Part shown: positions 6,884-8,735 of the stretch, one piece after another | How positions within the stretch are numbered: position 1 is the stretch's first letter | Layout: each line of letters begins with the position of its first letter | Assembly: GCA_017940445.1 (NCBI GenBank) | Contig: JAGAYQ010000329.1 | Coordinates: 1-8,735 of the forward strand | Length of the DNA stretch: 8,735 bases | Origin: Pyramidobacter sp. | Lineage (GTDB): Bacteria; Synergistota; Synergistia; Synergistales; Dethiosulfovibrionaceae | Direction: 5' to 3' | Translations under genes and position numbers: made by a program | Notes under the pieces: generated by a model | Database searches by the model: none | Told to the model about the DNA's origin: nothing | The model's input: only the letters and a program-made list of their open reading frames with translations

Positions 6884-6939
6884 TTTTGCGCTTTTGTGCG
6901 GGATCATGGCGCGCCGTTCCATGAGGAACAAGCGCGAAA
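6884..6939. other. Branched hairpin in the IclR 3' untranslated region
   Basis: TTTTGCGCTT (6884-6893) can pair with AAGCGCGAAA (6930-6939) with one G-T pair. It encloses the palindrome GGCGCGCC (6908-6915) and a small GTTCC-ATGA-GGAAC hairpin (6916-6929). It lies between the short repeat copy and the terminator. It may simply be 3' end structure protecting the regulator mRNA; no known RNA family is recognised. Confidence 0.4.
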
Positions 6940-6950
6940 AACAGGCTGTT

Positions 6951-7002
6951 CAGGAGGCGCTGATTTATTCCCATTATGCAGTATGTGACCAGCGTTTCCT
7001 TA
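6951..7002. repeat. Short copy C of the dispersed repeat
   Basis: About 52 bp matching the left module of copy A: GCGCTGATTTATTCCCATTAT against ACGCTGATTTAATCCCATTAT, then GACCAGCG against AACCAGCG. After this it jumps directly to the right end of the full element, TTTCCTTA. The arms AGGAGGCGCTG (6952-6962) and CAGCGTTTCCT (6990-7000) pair throughout, with two G-T pairs. The central hairpin of about 129 nt is absent. It ends 2-4 bp from the stop codon of the IclR gene, within its 3' untranslated region. Confidence 0.7.
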
Positions 7003-7004
7003 CC

Positions 7005-7820
7005 TTAGTCCCGGCGCGGCACGACTGGAACGAACTTCTGCGCACCGGCCTGTGTGGAGCGGATGAACTCGGCGCTTTGTTTCAGCAGCGGCAGAGCCCT
7101 CTGCGTGAACTCGGGCGTCAGTCGCTGTGAGGTGGTGGGGATGGAGAGCGCGCCCAGCAGGGCGCCTTCGGCTCCGAACACAGGCACGGCCAGCGCGGCA
7201 CTGCCGTAGGTGCGCTCTTCGCTCGATGCCGCCCAGCCCTCGGCGGCTGCCTTTTCGATGTCGGCCATAAGCTCTTCTGCCGTCGTCCGCGTGTGCTCCG
7301 TGTAGCGCGGATACGGCGCCTGCTCGTAGATGCGTGCGCGCAGCTCCGGCGGTCCCCAGGCAAGCAGTACCTTCGCGGCCGCGCCGTAGTGCAGGCGCGC
7401 TTCGCTGCCTTCGGGAGTGAAATAGCGCTGGCGCTGCACGCGGTTGACGGCGCACAGGCACAGCCTCCGCTCGCCGCGGATGACCTGAAAGACGACGTTT
7501 TCGTCAAGCTGCTGCGACAGTTCCAGCATTTCAGGCCGCAGCACCTGCAGCAGCGGATTCTGCCGCTCGAATGCCTTGCCGAGCGAGAGCAGCCGCGAGC
7601 CGAGCACCCACTTGGCGTCTTCCGCTCTGCGGCGCAGGTAGCCCATCTGCTCCAGCGTGCCGCACAGACGCAGCACGCGCGATTTGTTGATCGACAGCGC
7701 CGCGCTCAGATCGTTCAGCGAGGCTGCGCCCTCCGTTTCCAGGTAATCGAGCGCCTGCAGGCTGTACATCACCGAGGCGTTCGTGCGTTCCGCTTCCTTG
7801 ACGCGGGGTTTCAGTTCCAT
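7005..7820 (-). CDS. IclR family transcriptional regulator
   Basis: DNA-binding regulator of 271 residues, the normal family length. Residues 15-75 form the winged helix-turn-helix (YSLQALDYLETEGAASLNDL, then LSINKSRVLRLCGTLEQMGYL). About 90-255 is the effector-binding IclR domain, with the typical HYGAAAKVLLAW (144-155) and GSAALAVPVFGAEGALLGAL (206-225) segments. The ATG at 7820 is chosen because AAGG lies 7 nt upstream and it gives standard length; an in-frame GTG at 7898 would add 26 residues without a ribosome-binding site. It is divergent from the M20 amidohydrolase and just upstream of tctCBA, so both are likely targets. IclR proteins usually respond to small carboxylates or aromatic acids and often autoregulate. 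The actual effector is unknown. Confidence 0.94.
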   Translation of the reverse strand: MELKPRVKEAERTNASVMYSLQALDYLETEGAASLNDLSAALSINKSRVLRLCGTLEQMGYLRRRAEDAKWVLGSRLLSLGKAFERQNPLLQVLRPEMLELSQQLDENVVFQVIRGERRLCLCAVNRVQRQRYFTPEGSEARLHYGAAAKVLLAWGPPELRARIYEQAPYPRYTEHTRTTAEELMADIEKAAAEGWAASSEERTYGSAALAVPVFGAEGALLGALSIPTTSQRLTPEFTQRALPLLKQSAEFIRSTQAGAQKFVPVVPRRD

Positions 7821-7916
7821 CTCTTCACCTTCTTCACGGGTATCCTGCAAAAGCGCTGAAACTGACACCAGCGCGAGATTATCAGAAATAAATATCACGG
7901 ACGGAAATTTTGATGC

Positions 7917-7944
7917 TTGACAGATTTTTTCCGTTCGCTAAAAT
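7917..7944 (+). promoter_or_regulatory. Promoter of the M20 amidohydrolase gene
   Basis: A perfect TTGACA (7917-7922), 16-nt spacer and TAAAAT (7939-7944). Transcription would start near 7951, giving a leader of about 72 nt that contains the palindrome at 7975-7993. Its -10 box overlaps that of the opposite-strand promoter at 7943-7971, so the two probably compete or are co-regulated. Confidence 0.72.
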
Positions 7945-7971
7945 CATAGCAGATAAAAATTAGAATGTGAA
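7943..7971 (-). promoter_or_regulatory. Promoter of the IclR regulator gene
   Basis: On the minus strand TTCACA (7966-7971), 17-nt spacer and TATGAT (7943-7948), with TGC as an extended -10. The -35 hexamer and TGC element are the same as in the trkA promoter. The leader to the chosen ATG would be about 115 nt. It overlaps the amidohydrolase promoter, an arrangement suited to autoregulation. Confidence 0.7.
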
Positions 7972-7974
7972 GTG

Positions 7975-7993
7975 CGAAAAATAGAATTTTTCG
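7975..7993. promoter_or_regulatory. Perfect palindrome, candidate IclR operator
   Basis: CGAAAAATAGAATTTTTCG is an 8-bp inverted repeat with a 3-nt centre. It lies just upstream of the -35 of the regulator promoter and in the leader of the amidohydrolase transcript. IclR-family operators are often short A/T-rich palindromes of this size near or over divergent promoters. A second, looser inverted repeat, ACGGAAA (7901-7907) and TTTCCGT (7928-7934), flanks the TTGACA box. Assignment to this regulator is inferred from position only. Confidence 0.5.
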
Positions 7994-7998
7994 TGTGG

Positions 7999-8004
7999 TA
8001 CAAT
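7999..8004 (+). promoter_or_regulatory. Possible second -10 element for the amidohydrolase
   Basis: TACAAT preceded by TGG forms an extended -10, but the sequence 17 nt upstream (GAAAAA) is a poor -35 and overlaps the palindrome at 7975-7993. If used, transcription would start only about 12 nt before the AAAGGGAGG ribosome-binding site, and a repressor on the palindrome would block it directly. Confidence 0.35.
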
Positions 8005-8022
8005 TCAAAGGGAGGCTTTCTG

Positions 8023-8735
8023 ATGAAGCAGGAACTTTACGACCGCATCGAAGCGCTCAAAGCGGAACTGTGCGCGATCTCCGACGACATCTACGATCAT
8101 CCCGAGATCGGCCTGACGGAGAAGCACGCCTCGAAGCTGCTCACCGACTGGCTCGAAAAGCAGGGATTCGCCGTTGAGCGCGGCGTGGGCGGCATTGAAA
8201 CGGCATTCCGAGCCACGTACCATCGCGGCGAAGGCGGTCCGAGGATCGGCCTGCTGTGCGAATATGACGCGCTGCCGGTGCTGGGACACGCCTGCGGGCA
8301 CCAGATGCAGGGCCCCTGCATCCTCGCGGCGGCCGCTGCGCTGAAAGACAGCTCGCTGCCTGGCCCCTTCTCTGTCGTCGTCTATGGCACGCCGGCCGAG
8401 GAGACCGAGGGCGGCAAGATCATCATGATCAAGCACGGCGACTGTTTTAAAGATATCGACGTGGCGCTGATGATGCACGGCAGCGGCGAGACGACGACCG
8501 ACGTGAAGTCGATGGCGATGAGCAAGTTCGACGTGATCTATCACGGCAAGGCGGCGCACTCGGCGATCAAGCCCGAGCTTGGGCGCAGTTCGCTGGACGC
8601 GATGTCGCTGGCGTTCCACGGCGTGGAGTGCCTGTGCGAGCACGTCAAGGAAGACACCCGCATCCACTACAACATCATGGACGGCGGCGGCACGGGCGCG
8701 AACACCGTCCCCGCCTACACCAAGTCGCAGTTTTA
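8023..8735 (+). CDS. M20 family amidohydrolase/peptidase, N-terminal 237 residues
   Basis: Metal-dependent cytoplasmic hydrolase of N-acyl or amide bonds (aminoacylase, AbgB-like and carboxypeptidase relatives). The frame is open to the window edge, so about 60% of a usual 390-400 residue protein is visible. Conserved elements in order: DHPEIGLTE (25-33); EYDALP then GHACGHQ (88-94), with metal-binding Cys91 and His93; PAEE (124-127), with the catalytic and metal-binding glutamates; MMHG (150-153), with His152. Next come GKAAHSA (175-181), in the dimerisation domain, and ANTVPAY (226-232). The residue after the HACGH motif is Gln, where acetylornithine/IAA-type enzymes have Asp and AbgB-like ones Asn. 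AAAGGGAGG 7 nt before the ATG fixes the start. There is no signal peptide. The substrate is unknown; the adjacent IclR and TTT genes suggest an imported acyl- or amide-linked carboxylate. Confidence 0.92.
   Translation, partial: MKQELYDRIEALKAELCAISDDIYDHPEIGLTEKHASKLLTDWLEKQGFAVERGVGGIETAFRATYHRGEGGPRIGLLCEYDALPVLGHACGHQMQGPCILAAAAALKDSSLPGPFSVVVYGTPAEETEGGKIIMIKHGDCFKDIDVALMMHGSGETTTDVKSMAMSKFDVIYHGKAAHSAIKPELGRSSLDAMSLAFHGVECLCEHVKEDTRIHYNIMDGGGTGANTVPAYTKSQF

Noticed and set aside
5134..6924. Plus-strand open reading frame of 596 codons opposite tctB and tctC
   Set aside because: Antisense shadow of two well-supported genes; low-complexity R/H/D/Q-rich translation and no ribosome-binding site of note.

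Overview
The window comes from a GC-rich bacterial chromosome with AT-rich intergenic gaps. The genes are anaerobe-style transport genes: Trk potassium uptake, a tripartite tricarboxylate transporter (TTT), an IclR regulator, an M20 amidohydrolase and the start of a MATE exporter. The protein flavour and composition would suit an amino-acid-fermenting Synergistota relative such as Pyramidobacter. That is an impression from composition and gene content only; there is no rRNA or other phylogenetic marker here.

Layout. Almost everything lies on the minus strand. From right to left: an M20-family amidohydrolase (+ strand, 8023 to the window end, incomplete); divergent from it an IclR-type regulator (7820-7005); then a terminator and promoter, followed by the tctC-tctB-tctA operon (6642-3661), closed by a near-perfect terminator (3606-3644). 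Next comes a strong promoter and trkA-trkH (3299-471), the two genes 3 nt apart. After trkH there is a gene-free stretch of about 400 nt (65-470) with its own promoter-like sequence, a large structured repeat and a terminator-like hairpin. Finally come the first 21 codons of a MATE transporter (64 to the left edge).

How the genes may work together. TctC (periplasmic binding protein), TctB and TctA would import a carboxylate-bearing solute. The neighbouring M20 enzyme could cleave an N-acyl or amide-linked compound in the cytoplasm, and the IclR protein between them is the obvious candidate regulator of both. TrkA/TrkH form a separate potassium-uptake unit.

Most unusual content. A dispersed repeat family sits in three intergenic gaps. 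Two full copies of about 183 bp (221-404 and 3421-3603) each fold into a hairpin of roughly 50 base pairs. Over the 127-nt hairpin part they differ at 10 positions: six of these make three exact compensatory base-pair changes in one stem, and the other four fall in loop, bulge or wobble positions. A third, short copy (6951-7002) looks like a full copy that lost its central hairpin by deletion between two CAGCG repeats. One full copy lies between a good promoter and a terminator-like hairpin ahead of the MATE gene, so it may be part of a small RNA or a regulatory leader.
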